A stretch of 64,000 bases of DNA from Bacteroidales bacterium M8 (GCA_001689495.1 LUJS01000050.1:62001-126000), one strand, 5' to 3'; shown: positions 23,405 to 32,995, counted from the first letter of the stretch. Translations and numbers: made by a program. The notes: generated from the sequence alone by a model not told the origin.

Positions 23405-23640
23405 GAGATAGACACCTCTTTGTTGAACAATAGAGATGCTTCCTCAGTCAATTTGTGGATTTTGCAATACCGTTTCCAGCGTTGCTCTCGGTTAATGAAC
23501 TCGTTTCTTACTTCATCATCGCTCGGCTTGGGGTCCTTCTCCAAGAATTCATAAAAACCCATGAGAAGTGAGCTAAACGCATTGAAGTGTTGTGTTGTGG
23601 CGCGTTCTTGCGCTCTTTTGATACGTCTCGTGATACTCAT
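23356..23640 (-). CDS. Hypothetical phage protein
   Basis: A 94-residue basic helical protein without recognisable family. It contains a Trp- and Arg-rich stretch (NREQRWKRYCKIHKLTEEASLLF) split over about residues 50-70 and a Ser/Thr-rich end. It overlaps the sigma factor start by 49 bases, so the two may be translationally coupled. DNA or RNA binding is possible from its charge only. Confidence 0.55.
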   Translation of the reverse strand: MSITRRIKRAQERATTQHFNAFSSLLMGFYEFLEKDPKPSDDEVRNEFINREQRWKRYCKIHKLTEEASLLFNKEVSISWEKRYKKQPTESTTN

Positions 23641-23647
23641 AGTCGTA

Positions 23648-24145
23648 TTAGTTTATATTGTTCTTTCTTATATAGTACATGAAGATGTGAGTAGCGTCTG
23701 CTTCGTTGTCATCGCAGGGCTCTATGCCCCATCGTCTTTTGCAATAATCTATCATCATCTTCTTATCAGCTCTGCCATTTCCGGTAGCCCATTTTTTTAC
23801 TGTTGTTGGGTTAATGAAGATTGGCTCCGGAAGGTCTAAAGTGTCGCAGACTTCTAAGAGAATGCCTCTGAACTCTGCTAACTTCACTGAAGATTTGAAA
23901 CCTCCTGCTGAGGTTCCGGCTGAAACGTCTTCAGCTACTATTTGGTGAATTCCATGTTCGATTATATAGCTTACCAGCATTTCACGAAATGCTTTATGCT
24001 GTTTGTTGCCGTTTCGCCTCATGGACTCGGTAAAATCCCAAGTGCCGCTGCTATGAACTGAATGATAGCCGGTGTGTGTGGCTATATCAAGTCCGAGCAC
24101 TTGATCTTTGGTCAATTTGGTGGTTCTTTCATACTTCGATTCCAT
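23648..24145 (-). CDS. RuvC-like Holliday junction resolvase
   Basis: A 165-residue RNase H-fold nuclease. The four acidic catalytic positions are visible: GLDIATHTGY near the start (D), IVAEDVSAG (E), the central basic helix with GFKSSVKLAEFRG, and DDNEADATHIF near the end (D, D). This arrangement matches RuvC-type resolvases, which many phages use to debranch DNA before packaging. ATG 24145 is preferred because it overlaps the upstream stop by only 17 bases; ATG 24163 is also possible. Confidence 0.88.
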   Translation of the reverse strand: MESKYERTTKLTKDQVLGLDIATHTGYHSVHSSGTWDFTESMRRNGNKQHKAFREMLVSYIIEHGIHQIVAEDVSAGTSAGGFKSSVKLAEFRGILLEVCDTLDLPEPIFINPTTVKKWATGNGRADKKMMIDYCKRRWGIEPCDDNEADATHIFMYYIRKNNIN

Positions 24146-26447
24146 TAATTGTTGAAATACCATTTTGCTTAGTGACAGTTAGTCGATATGGGTAAGCCTC
24201 AGCTATCTGACCATGACTTACTACCATAGAAGTAATCTGAAGGGCGTTCAAGGCATCGAACATGTTAGCCAGACCAGATTCATCTGTTGCATCCAGAATC
24301 TCATCCAGAATGAGAAGGTCGAGCCCCTTATCGTCATTACAGTTTACATTAGTCAACTTATGTAGTGCGAGGATGCTGGCGAGATTAACTCGACATTGTT
24401 CCCCGGCAGAGAACTTCGCAAATGAGCCGCAATCCATTCCATCTCGTAGCAACGAAATAGAAATCTTGTCACGGACTTTGCCACTTTTAAGAATAGTGTA
24501 ACCAGAGAAAGCGATACGAATATCACTGCCAATAGTTTCAAGGAATTCGTTGGTAAGCTGACCGAGAGCTTCAATTTTTGAGTTTGCCAAATGTGTCTTG
24601 AAGTCCACAAATCTGGCTTCTTGCTTCACCAATTCTGCCAGTTCTGCGTTAATGGACTCCAGATTAGCTCTGTTCTGCTGAAGCTCCTGTTCATATTCAG
24701 ATTTACGCTTTTCCAGTTTCTCGATTTCGTCAGATGTCGAAACTTCCTGAAGGTTCTTGATAGCTTCCTCGTAACTGCTGATGTTGCCTTTTGCCGTAGA
24801 AATTGATACGTTAGCTTTCTCAATCGCACTTTCAGCTTGATGAATCGCTGAGTCAATCATGTCAAAGGCATCATCAAAGAGGTCTTTACGCAACGAGGCT
24901 ATCTGTCCTTGAATGCGAATGACTTGGTTACGCTCACTGGACAGTCCGGTCTGAATGGTGTCAAGAGTCTTGCGCAGATTATTGGTGACGATATTAGCAT
25001 TACGAATTTTCGTTGCCAATTCATCAATCTGGCTATCTATCTCAGTCAACTTTTTACGGTTGGCTTTGATAATCTCATGGGCATCATCTATTTTATCGCC
25101 ATTGCTGTCTTCAGTTTTGCGATTCTTGTTCAGCTTCTTATTGAATTTATCAAGCTGTTCATTCAGCTGTTCAATCGAGAATTCTGATTCAAGAATAAAC
25201 TTATGGTGACAAGCTGGGCATTCAATGGTGCCAGCCAGAAGACCTCTCAAACGTGCAATCTCTTTATGCAACTCCGCTGAATTGTCAATAATCTTTCGAT
25301 TCTGAGCAGTCAAATCAGCTATAGTATGGTTCGCTTCATCAATTTCGGCTTGCAACTTCTTGGACATTGGAGAATTGCTTGCTTGGATTTTATCGTGTTG
25401 AGCCAGAAGCTCTTCGTGATTTTTGCAAGCACGAGCGATTTCTTTTTCGTAAGATGAAATATGGGCTAAGGAAGATTTTACACGTTCCTCATATTCAGCC
25501 AGTTTTTCATTCAACTCTTTGGAATAGGCTCGGTAATCCTTCATAGCTGCACCATTTGACAACGAATGCTGCTGTATCAATGCAAGAATCTGTTTGAAGC
25601 AATCATCAATGCTTTCAGGGCTATTCTCCAGAGTTTCTAACTGCTTGTCAATGTCATCCAGCAAATCCAGTCGAGCGTTACTGTCATCAATAGTCTGATT
25701 GGCTTCACGGATTTGACCACGCAGTCGAGCTATAGCTTCTGTGTGTGCCTGTATCAGCTCATCTTTTCGACGAGCCTGTTCAGTTACTTCCGCATTGGTG
25801 CTGTCAATTTGTTCGGTGATAGTAGCGACACGTCCTTCACTGTGTGCGACACGTTTTTCTGCGTCCAACACAAACTCACGCACACGCTCCATATCACCTT
25901 TCAGATGCTCAATAGACTCATCCACCAGATTACCATTGCTGAAGCGGTTGATCAGCTCTTTCTTGACCCGATCTGACGCATTCAGGAAAGAAGAATATTT
26001 ATGCTTCGACAAAATATAGCTGGAGAATATATCGTCCTTAGAGACTCCAATAGTGTTGAGGATATGTTTGTTGTATTCCAAAATTGAAGACAACACTACC
26101 TCTTCATCATTGAGAGTTAGAACTATCGTCTGAGGGTTGCTACGACTGAATGTGCGCTCGATAACGAACTTGTCATTGGTTGCTGAATTTGTCAGAGTGC
26201 AGACAATCTTAGCTTCCTCACAAGCGTCATTGATGATTTCTTCAGCATTCACCTTACGCAATGATTCACCGGTGAGAGCAATGGCAAATGCCTCAATCAA
26301 AGCAGATTTGCCAGAGCCATTAGAACCCTGAGAGTCATTGTCAAGATTATTGCCGAAGATTAGAGTAGTATGACCCTGCAAAGGGCTGTACTCCAGCTCT
26401 CTGAAAGCGCAGATATTTTGTGCTGATATGTTTGTTAGTTGCCACAT
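24129..26447 (-). CDS. SbcC/Rad50/T4 gp46-like recombination ATPase
   Basis: A 772-residue SMC-type ATPase. Walker A lies in GSNGSGKSALIEAFAIAL near residue 40, after a five-residue insert (DNDSQ) unusual for the family. Two long coiled coils flank a zinc-hook motif ECPACHHKF near the middle. The C-terminal lobe has KFSAGEQCRVNLAS (signature) and LLILDEILDATDESG (Walker B and D loop). It pairs with the downstream Mre11-like nuclease (13-base overlap), as gp46 and gp47 do in T4, for end resection and recombination-dependent replication. Confidence 0.93.
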   Translation of the reverse strand: MWQLTNISAQNICAFRELEYSPLQGHTTLIFGNNLDNDSQGSNGSGKSALIEAFAIALTGESLRKVNAEEIINDACEEAKIVCTLTNSATNDKFVIERTFSRSNPQTIVLTLNDEEVVLSSILEYNKHILNTIGVSKDDIFSSYILSKHKYSSFLNASDRVKKELINRFSNGNLVDESIEHLKGDMERVREFVLDAEKRVAHSEGRVATITEQIDSTNAEVTEQARRKDELIQAHTEAIARLRGQIREANQTIDDSNARLDLLDDIDKQLETLENSPESIDDCFKQILALIQQHSLSNGAAMKDYRAYSKELNEKLAEYEERVKSSLAHISSYEKEIARACKNHEELLAQHDKIQASNSPMSKKLQAEIDEANHTIADLTAQNRKIIDNSAELHKEIARLRGLLAGTIECPACHHKFILESEFSIEQLNEQLDKFNKKLNKNRKTEDSNGDKIDDAHEIIKANRKKLTEIDSQIDELATKIRNANIVTNNLRKTLDTIQTGLSSERNQVIRIQGQIASLRKDLFDDAFDMIDSAIHQAESAIEKANVSISTAKGNISSYEEAIKNLQEVSTSDEIEKLEKRKSEYEQELQQNRANLESINAELAELVKQEARFVDFKTHLANSKIEALGQLTNEFLETIGSDIRIAFSGYTILKSGKVRDKISISLLRDGMDCGSFAKFSAGEQCRVNLASILALHKLTNVNCNDDKGLDLLILDEILDATDESGLANMFDALNALQITSMVVSHGQIAEAYPYRLTVTKQNGISTINGIEV

Positions 26448-27490
26448 ATTCCTTCAATTTTATCGAGGTATTGCAACCCCATTTCTACGTTGTCAATATC
26501 CTTTTGAATGCAGAAACGAGTGTACTCATCTTTAAGACCTTCCTTATTGAATTTGGCGTTAAGGTCTTGAACCTTTGCATGGCTCATAGATACTTCAGTT
26601 TCAACTTCAATTTTGGTGGCTCCAAGCTCCAACAATGTGTTTTTGTCAATGCTGGCAGCTTGGTCAGATGTGCATGAAATCTTGAGTCGAACTTTTGTGC
26701 GTCCGTCACAAGACTGTTGCAGCAATTCTTTAGCATCTTCCAGATTATCAGCAGTAAGCTCTATGGTTTTGAATTGAACATTGACGGTATTCTGAATGAA
26801 CTCGGTAGAGCCATCAGAATTGAGAATAGTATATCCCTTCTTCTCGTCCTCACCGAAGTTATGCTGGCGAGAAGAACCGATGTATTCAATCAGACCATTT
26901 GCTATGATAGTACGATTATGATAGTGACCTACCAGAACTTTGTCAAACGCCTTGAAAATATTAGTCGGCAATTCCTTGTCGGAAACTGTCGATAAAGCTC
27001 CATTGATACCCTCATGGCAGTACAGGATGTTAGTTTTGTCTGCTGGAAGTTTGGCGATTACTTGTTCAAGTTTGTCAGTGAACGACCCATTCTCAGGGAA
27101 ATAACTGATAAGCCAGAGAACTACATCTTCCGACACATCGTAACCGGCATAATCATCAATCACATCAACATTAGGATATTCACTGAAAATGTGATTGTAG
27201 CTAAGAAGCGACTCTGGGTCAACCTTGCAATGATTTCCCGGCTCAATGATAACGTATATGCCATTTTGTTTGGCTTTAAGGATTGCTTCTCGTGCAGCCA
27301 TCAAGACATTCAGCGTCTGTCCAGCTCTTGATTGCCATAAATCCCCACCAATCACAATCGTATCAATTCCTCGCTCTTTACAGATACGCAAAGCCTCATC
27401 CCAGTTCTTATGGAACTCAGGAATATTGTCCTTGCTGAGATGTATGTCATTGATTAGCAACATACAAGAGTGAATTACTCGCTTTTTCAT
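26435..27490 (-). CDS. SbcD/Mre11/T4 gp47-like nuclease
   Basis: A 351-residue calcineurin-fold metallophosphoesterase. Metal ligands are in LLINDIHLSKDN (D-x-H), VIGGDLWQSRAG (G-G-D), IIEPGNHCKVD (G-N-H), YCHEGI and VGHYHNRTII (G-H-x-H), all in order. The C-terminal third is the coiled-coil-binding region that contacts the Rad50-like partner. The start at ATG 27490 is the earliest. It is followed by its partner gene with overlap and is preceded by a hairpin separating it from the ssDNA-binding gene. Confidence 0.92.
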   Translation of the reverse strand: MKKRVIHSCMLLINDIHLSKDNIPEFHKNWDEALRICKERGIDTIVIGGDLWQSRAGQTLNVLMAAREAILKAKQNGIYVIIEPGNHCKVDPESLLSYNHIFSEYPNVDVIDDYAGYDVSEDVVLWLISYFPENGSFTDKLEQVIAKLPADKTNILYCHEGINGALSTVSDKELPTNIFKAFDKVLVGHYHNRTIIANGLIEYIGSSRQHNFGEDEKKGYTILNSDGSTEFIQNTVNVQFKTIELTADNLEDAKELLQQSCDGRTKVRLKISCTSDQAASIDKNTLLELGATKIEVETEVSMSHAKVQDLNAKFNKEGLKDEYTRFCIQKDIDNVEMGLQYLDKIEGICGN

Positions 27491-27507
27491 ATTGTATAGA
27501 GTATGTA

Positions 27508-27543
27508 ATGGGGCACAACACTGTTGCCAATGGTGTGCCCCAT
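27508..27543 (-). terminator. Strong hairpin between the ssDNA-binding-like gene and the gp47-like gene
   Basis: Perfect ten-base arms ATGGGGCACA (27508-27517) and TGTGCCCCAT (27534-27543). There is no T run after it on the minus strand, so it could be a partial terminator, an attenuator or an RNase processing point that sets different levels of the abundant binding protein and the nuclease. Confidence 0.5.
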
Positions 27544-27574
27544 CGCTTTATTGAGATATGGATAGGATTACTGA

Positions 27575-28942
27575 TTAACGGCGGCGACCGGGACGTGTGG
27601 TGCGACGTGCTGGACGTGCAGCCGGTTCGTTGGTATCATCGTTGCGTGAACGTCTGGGAGATGCAGGCTCTGCGTCATCATCGTCATTGCTGTCTTCCGG
27701 CTCATCGTCATCGGCTTCAGGAGCATCGTCCTTGGTAGTTTCTGGCTCGTCATCATCGGGGTCGGCATCATCACCGCCACCGTCTGACATGTGCTCTTGA
27801 ATTTCTTCAAGGACTGCGAGATTGGATTTCTTACGGTCAACACGGATGTCGAGGTCATTTTCTTCGATAAATTCACGAATCTGTGAACGGAGATTCTGTC
27901 CCTCTTCTGAGCGGTCATTCAGACCCTGCTCTTCAAGGTCATCGTAGATAGTCCAGAGTTTTTCGAGAGTCATCTTGCCATCTTTACCGTCTTCTCCCTC
28001 GGCATCGTCAGAGCCAAATGAGAAATGAGACTGGTCATCGGCAGGGAGACGCATCTTAATCTGGTCAATGCAATCCTTGATTTCCTCAGAAGCCATAACT
28101 TTGAGACCGAATAATTCATCTTGCTGACGAAGGAATTCAACGGTAGCTTCGAGATGGAAACGGCGATAGACATAGAGGACTTCGTTCAGGCGAGGTGCGT
28201 CCAGAAGCATCTGCAATTCTTCCTGAGAGAGCTCTTCTACACCGTTGATGGTGTCAATGCCGATAGAGTAGGATGTTTTCTTTTTCTCGGTCTTGCGAGT
28301 GATTTCGACCGGATATGCGTTAAGCGGTGATGAAATGGGGCAAGGTACGTTGCCGTCCTTTTGCGCCAGCTTACCCCAAAGACGGAGTTTTGCATCTTCC
28401 AGATCACGATATTGCGAGTATGAAAGCTGAAGAATCTGGAGACCCTTACCACGCTCGTTGATGTCAAAGACATACATGCAGCGCTTTGAGTTATACTTTA
28501 AGCCGCCATTGTAAGTAGAGCCTGTAATTTTGTCACAGAAGTCCTTGTCATTCTCGTTAGCTTCGCAAGCCAACTGAACGTAGAGGTCAATGAGGTCGTT
28601 TTCAAGGTCGGGAAATACCAGACTTGTGTGACAAACCGGGAATGATTTTGTAACTTTCTTCCCATTTTTATCGACACCGTTGATTTTAAGGAAGATGTCT
28701 TTCTGGGGGTACTCGTAACCCTTACGAGGCATAGGGAGCGGATTGCCATCGGGACCGATAACCGGAGCTAAGGGTAAAATACGGACGGCATAAGTACCAT
28801 CATTACTGAGCTGCAAATACTGCGTTTTTGCACTGCTCTCGGATGCGCTCTTTCTTTTTGCGTCATCCAGTGTTTCTTGTGATTGGGCAAAGAGTCCAAA
28901 GATTGAACTCTGCATTACGTCATCTTCGTGATTGTTGCTCAT
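27575..28942 (-). CDS. Putative ssDNA-binding protein (gp32-like role)
   Basis: A 455-residue protein with an OB-like core (residues about 35-250). Its strands include TYAVRILPL and YEYPQKDIFLKINGV, and KYNSKRCMYVF precedes NERGKGLQILQLS. The C-terminal region is strikingly acidic (long D/E runs near residues 380-430), a hallmark of ssDNA-binding proteins, but it ends in an arginine-rich tail (PARRTTRPGRRR). Its position before the gp46/gp47 pair and the replisome supports a gp32-like job. I do not recognise a precise family. ATG 28942 (MSNNHEDDVM) is chosen over 28996 because it overlaps the upstream gene less. Confidence 0.65.
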   Translation of the reverse strand: MSNNHEDDVMQSSIFGLFAQSQETLDDAKRKSASESSAKTQYLQLSNDGTYAVRILPLAPVIGPDGNPLPMPRKGYEYPQKDIFLKINGVDKNGKKVTKSFPVCHTSLVFPDLENDLIDLYVQLACEANENDKDFCDKITGSTYNGGLKYNSKRCMYVFDINERGKGLQILQLSYSQYRDLEDAKLRLWGKLAQKDGNVPCPISSPLNAYPVEITRKTEKKKTSYSIGIDTINGVEELSQEELQMLLDAPRLNEVLYVYRRFHLEATVEFLRQQDELFGLKVMASEEIKDCIDQIKMRLPADDQSHFSFGSDDAEGEDGKDGKMTLEKLWTIYDDLEEQGLNDRSEEGQNLRSQIREFIEENDLDIRVDRKKSNLAVLEEIQEHMSDGGGDDADPDDDEPETTKDDAPEADDDEPEDSNDDDDAEPASPRRSRNDDTNEPAARPARRTTRPGRRR

Positions 28943-29420
28943 GTTGAGTTGATGATGAAGTAGGTAGTATGCACTTCCACACCTCGGCGTAAGCATCTGT
29001 GTATAGCTCTCTGGCTTCAGGAGCTTTCAACACATCCCTGTCTGGGATTTTGATGCCCCACTTTTGGTGGGCATGACGGATAATACGTTGGATAACGTAA
29101 TCCATCTCAACTGAATTTTCGTTTTTAAGGTCAACGTATTCAAACTCTTGACCTTCGATTATACAGCTGTGGAGCGGTGCGTACACTTGCTCGAACCATC
29201 TGTAAAGGGCATCTACTGGAGGGTGATTAGGCAGACCATCCGAAATAGTCTTCAAAACGACCCCGAAGAGATACTTCAACTGAGGTAGGGAGCGATTCTT
29301 GAATTTGTCGAAGATGAGATATTCGTAATCTCCTTCCGGCAATTTCTCCACCGAATCTAAAAACTCTCCTAAATCGGCACCATCTTTGTGGACTGAAAAG
29401 GCGCCGCGTTTCTTGATCAT
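28920..29420 (-). CDS. Hypothetical protein with NinB-like NRSLxQ motif
   Basis: A 166-residue protein, first gene of the large replication transcript. It includes KNRSLPQLKYLFGVVLKTI (residues about 41-59). The NRSL-x-Q followed by an aromatic-rich helix resembles the start of the NinB recombination-mediator family, though the rest is not clearly alignable. Downstream is a HPPVDALYRWFEQVYAPL helix and a WGIKIPDRDVLKAPEARELY end. Being upstream of the ssDNA-binding gene and gp46/gp47 supports a recombination role; confidence in that is low. Confidence 0.55.
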   Translation of the reverse strand: MIKKRGAFSVHKDGADLGEFLDSVEKLPEGDYEYLIFDKFKNRSLPQLKYLFGVVLKTISDGLPNHPPVDALYRWFEQVYAPLHSCIIEGQEFEYVDLKNENSVEMDYVIQRIIRHAHQKWGIKIPDRDVLKAPEARELYTDAYAEVWKCILPTSSSTQHEQQSRR

Positions 29421-29447
29421 CTACATGACGAGTTTCATTTTCGATAG

Positions 29448-29480
29448 CAAAGTTAATCATTTATTTTTGAACTATCCAAA
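29448..29480 (-). promoter_or_regulatory. Promoter of the replication/recombination operon
   Basis: The minus strand has TTTG (29480-29477), a 21-base spacer and TAACTTTG (29455-29448), then C. The start would be near 29441, about 20 bases before ATG 29420. It matches the host vegetative consensus, so this early operon should be read by the host polymerase. Confidence 0.7.
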
Positions 29481-29539
29481 TTTTTGAGAGAAAAATTTCG
29501 ACAAATATTTGTGATAATTCATAATGTGCTGATATTGCG

Positions 29540-30031
29540 TTATATATCCATTTTGGAAATGTTAATTATACCACCCTTATCATCGTGCAGTATTTCCCAT
29601 ACATTTTGATTGGTAGAACCTCGCCATTTCAGGTTAGGCACATATTGGTCTTTATAGAACGGTCCGTCAACTACCACATCAACATACGCCAAAATTTCTC
29701 CGTAGAAAAATTCCAGATACGGCATTTCATATCCAGTCCATAGCCAGATAGTCTTTTTGGTTTTCTTTTTGATGAGTTTGCATAATTCCAAAATCGCTGG
29801 ATATTGCATCAACGGTTCACCACCCAATATGGAGATATTGAAATCATCTTGATTCAGTTCTGCGAATACATCTTCAACGGTACGCTCTACTCCAGATTTA
29901 AGTGGCCAAAATTGAGCATTGTGGCAACCCTCACATCTCAAGTGGCACCCTGAAACGTATAAGGAGTTGCGAAGCCCGACCCCATCAGTAGAGGTCGAGC
30001 TTACAACTTTTGCTACATACAATTTATTCAT
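29540..30031 (-). CDS. nrdG: Anaerobic ribonucleotide reductase activating protein
   Basis: A 163-residue radical SAM enzyme that makes the glycyl radical on NrdD. The iron-sulfur binding motif is SGCHLRCEGCHNAQF (C-x3-C-x2-C) near residues 28-42. The SAM-binding GGE motif is ISILGGEPLMQ. Length is typical of the NrdG family. It overlaps nrdD by eight bases. Confidence 0.95.
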   Translation of the reverse strand: MNKLYVAKVVSSTSTDGVGLRNSLYVSGCHLRCEGCHNAQFWPLKSGVERTVEDVFAELNQDDFNISILGGEPLMQYPAILELCKLIKKKTKKTIWLWTGYEMPYLEFFYGEILAYVDVVVDGPFYKDQYVPNLKWRGSTNQNVWEILHDDKGGIINISKMDI

Positions 30032-32222
30032 GTGTCACACGGTCACGCAGTTCTGCGAGTTTAGCGAAATTCCATCGGTCTGTTGTGCCAACCAGATAGC
30101 CGGTGATTCGCTGAATGGTTTCGTAGGGTGCGCCACAAAGAGTACAGTTGGTTGCGTTTTTGTCCGCGTCTTCATGTCCGCACAATGGACAACGATTACG
30201 GTTATGGTTGATTGAGCCATAACCAATGTTGTATTTGTCCATAAGATTAACTACATCCATCACAGCCTCTACGTTGTGTGTAGCGTCGCCATCAAGTTCA
30301 ACGTAGAAGATATGTCCGCCACGAGTTTTTTCGTGGTAAGGCGCTTCTATTTGGGCTTTATGAGCAGCGCTGCAATGATAGTACACAGGAACGTGATTTG
30401 AGTTAGTATAGTAATCACGGTCTGTAATACCGGAGATAATACCATACTTCTTGCGATCTTTCTTGGTGAATTTGCCAGACAATCCTTCAGCTGGTGTTGC
30501 AAGGACAGAATAATTCATATCCTTATCAATGCTGAAGACCCTTGCGCGGTCGAACATTGCCTGAACGATTTTCAAGCCCAATTCTTGAGCTTCGTCAGAT
30601 TCCCCATGATGTTTACCAATAAGGGCAACGAGGCATTCAGCAAGTCCAATAAAGCCCATACCAAGTGTTCCTTGCTTCAATACTGGAGCAACTTCATCCG
30701 TAGGTTTGAGCTTTTCAGAGCCAAGCCACATTCCCGACATGAGCAATGGGAACTGTTTAGCAAGTGCTGTGGACTGGAATTTATAACGGTCATACAGCTG
30801 TTGGCCCATTACATTCATTGCGTAATACAGTTTATCAAAGAATGCTGCGATACGCTCTTCTTTATTTTCGATGTACCGAACACTTAGCGCAATACCGGGC
30901 AAGTTCAACGTGGAGAAGCTGAGATTACCACGAGCTACTGATGTTTTTTCGCCATGACGATTCTCAAATACTCGTGTACGGCAACCCATAGTTGCAACCT
31001 CATGCTTATATCGTTCTGGATCATTTGCATCCCATTTTTCGTGCTGATTGAATGGAGCGTCCAAGTTTAAGAAATTTGGGAAAAAACGACGTGCAGTTAC
31101 TCGACATGCAAGCTGATAGAGGTCGTAGTTGGGGTCTTCGGGAAGATAACTTACGCCACGCTTCTTTTTCCAAATTTGAATGGGAAAGATAGCAGTAGAG
31201 CCATTGCCCACACCACGTTCAGTAGAAAGAAGGAGCTCACGCATTACACAACGGCCTTCAGCCGAAGTATCTGTGCCATAGTTAATAGAGCTGAATACGA
31301 CTTGATTACCACCACGAGAGTGGATTGTATTCAGGTTGTGGATGAACGCTTCCATAGACTGATGAACTCGACCTACTGTCTGGTTCATTGCGTGTTGAAT
31401 ATTGCGCTCATCGCCTTCAAGACCTTCCAACGGCTTAATCAGATAGTCAGTGAAAGTCACGTTGTAAAGATGACTCAAATTACTGCCAGTGAATTTTTCG
31501 AGCTTCTTGATTTCTTCGATATATGTTGTACGAACATAAGGGGCCATATAGAAATCGAAAGCTGGAATGGCTTGGCCACCGTGCATTTCATTCTGAACGG
31601 TTTCCATAGAAATGCAGCTCAGAATGCTGGCAGTCTCAATACGCTTGGCTGGGCGGCTTTCACCGTGACCGGCTTGAAAACCGCCACCGAGGATTTGATT
31701 GATAGGATGCTGAATGCAAGTTAGTGACTTTGTGGGATAATAGTCCTTATCGTGAACATGCAGTATGTTCTCTTCAATAAGACGTTTGGCTTCGTCGCTG
31801 ATAAGATAATCATCGGTATAGCTGCGCCCACTTTCACTGGAGAATTTCATCATCATGCCTGCTGGGGTGTCAGCGTTCATGTTGGCGTTTTCACGAGTGA
31901 TGTCATTCTTTTTGGTAGCTATGATGTCAGAAATAATCTGCGCTGTCTTAGCTCCACGAGCTTTAGTGCGCTTATTTCGATAGATGATATACGCACGAGC
32001 GACCTCCTTGTAAGGAGAATCCATCAGTGCTTGTTCTACTCGGTCCTGAATGTCCTCTACAGAGATTTCTTCAGGGCACTGTTTCATTACTTTTTGCGCC
32101 AATTCTGTGGCGAATGGGCTGTCAATTGAGCCCACTTCTTTCATAGCAGCAATCACAGCCTGTTCGATACGAGAAGGATCGAAAGCTGTCTTGCGGCCAT
32201 CGCGTTTAATGACAGTTAGCAT
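30024..32222 (-). CDS. nrdD: Anaerobic ribonucleoside-triphosphate reductase
   Basis: A 732-residue class III ribonucleotide reductase that makes dNTPs without oxygen, suiting an anaerobic gut host. The N-terminal ATP-cone (residues 1-90) starts MLTVIKRDGRKTAFDPSRIE. The C-terminus has the zinc site CPLCGHEDADKNATNC and CTLCG, then the glycyl-radical loop RITGYLVGTTDRWN. ATG 32222 is preferred because it starts the ATP-cone and is preceded by AAAGGAGC, one of the few clear Shine-Dalgarno sites here. Genes thyX and nrdG flank it with overlaps. Confidence 0.95.
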   Translation of the reverse strand: MLTVIKRDGRKTAFDPSRIEQAVIAAMKEVGSIDSPFATELAQKVMKQCPEEISVEDIQDRVEQALMDSPYKEVARAYIIYRNKRTKARGAKTAQIISDIIATKKNDITRENANMNADTPAGMMMKFSSESGRSYTDDYLISDEAKRLIEENILHVHDKDYYPTKSLTCIQHPINQILGGGFQAGHGESRPAKRIETASILSCISMETVQNEMHGGQAIPAFDFYMAPYVRTTYIEEIKKLEKFTGSNLSHLYNVTFTDYLIKPLEGLEGDERNIQHAMNQTVGRVHQSMEAFIHNLNTIHSRGGNQVVFSSINYGTDTSAEGRCVMRELLLSTERGVGNGSTAIFPIQIWKKKRGVSYLPEDPNYDLYQLACRVTARRFFPNFLNLDAPFNQHEKWDANDPERYKHEVATMGCRTRVFENRHGEKTSVARGNLSFSTLNLPGIALSVRYIENKEERIAAFFDKLYYAMNVMGQQLYDRYKFQSTALAKQFPLLMSGMWLGSEKLKPTDEVAPVLKQGTLGMGFIGLAECLVALIGKHHGESDEAQELGLKIVQAMFDRARVFSIDKDMNYSVLATPAEGLSGKFTKKDRKKYGIISGITDRDYYTNSNHVPVYYHCSAAHKAQIEAPYHEKTRGGHIFYVELDGDATHNVEAVMDVVNLMDKYNIGYGSINHNRNRCPLCGHEDADKNATNCTLCGAPYETIQRITGYLVGTTDRWNFAKLAELRDRVTHE

Positions 32223-32922
32223 GTAGTGCTCCTTTTTGTTTGTGTGAAAATGACGAGAGATAGTCAGAGAGTTCAGCAGTGAAGGCAGTCGAATGGTTGA
32301 AGCCACAGCAACGTGGTTCTCCGCATAGACCGTTACGGTAAACACACTTGCGAACCATCATTTTTGCAAGGTCTGTGTCAACTTTAGCGACAGCTTCTTT
32401 TATAGCTCGGAACACCGATACCGTTTCGTGATGTGCTGTTCCTGTGCAAAGACGCAACTTGGACATATCAAGTAATGCCTGTGCATTAAGACAAAGACCA
32501 AGATTTACAGGAGTGTATCGGTCAGCGTTCTCTTTGAGCCAATCAAGCTCACTGATGATACTGCGAATCAGCTCTTCTTGAGTGGCATAACTTGATGAGT
32601 TAATCATCGAGAGTAGCATTGCCAGCTTCTCATTGATTGCGTCAATCTTGTCGATAAGTCCCGGATTTCCGCCATCTCTGTCATCTCGACAAGTAAGCTG
32701 GAATGGCACAGAGCCGACATGATGTCGTAAAAGGTGAGTAGCAATGAACAGAGGAATGCTGTCCAGTTTGACCCAGAACATTTGCGTTCTCACTGGAGAG
32801 TGCTCGGATTTGTAGATAGAAAGGAGCGACTGGCGACTCTTCCCTAAGAATGTACACTCACACGCTTCACGCATGAGCTCTTCGTCTGTCAGCTTCCTAA
32901 CAGACACAGAAAATTCTTTCAT
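32206..32922 (-). CDS. thyX: ThyX-like flavin-dependent thymidylate synthase
   Basis: A 238-residue protein resembling FAD-dependent thymidylate synthase, which makes dTMP from dUMP. SLLSIYKSEHSPVRTQMF and the ThyX-like motif LLRHHVGSVPFQLTCRD (family motif RHR-x7-S) lie near residues 35-75. The second family region, LCLNAQALLDMSKLRLC then HETVSVF, is present. The RHR is RHH and the following serine is replaced, so the active-site motif is divergent; activity should be tested. It is the first gene of the dNTP operon with nrdD and nrdG. Confidence 0.78.
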   Translation of the reverse strand: MKEFSVSVRKLTDEELMREACECTFLGKSRQSLLSIYKSEHSPVRTQMFWVKLDSIPLFIATHLLRHHVGSVPFQLTCRDDRDGGNPGLIDKIDAINEKLAMLLSMINSSSYATQEELIRSIISELDWLKENADRYTPVNLGLCLNAQALLDMSKLRLCTGTAHHETVSVFRAIKEAVAKVDTDLAKMMVRKCVYRNGLCGEPRCCGFNHSTAFTAELSDYLSSFSHKQKGALHANCH

Positions 32923-32995
32923 GTGATAATGAAAATTGTATGTAAAAGGGGAAGATATACGGACTCGAAACTATGCCGAGTTTCAGTTGTGATTG

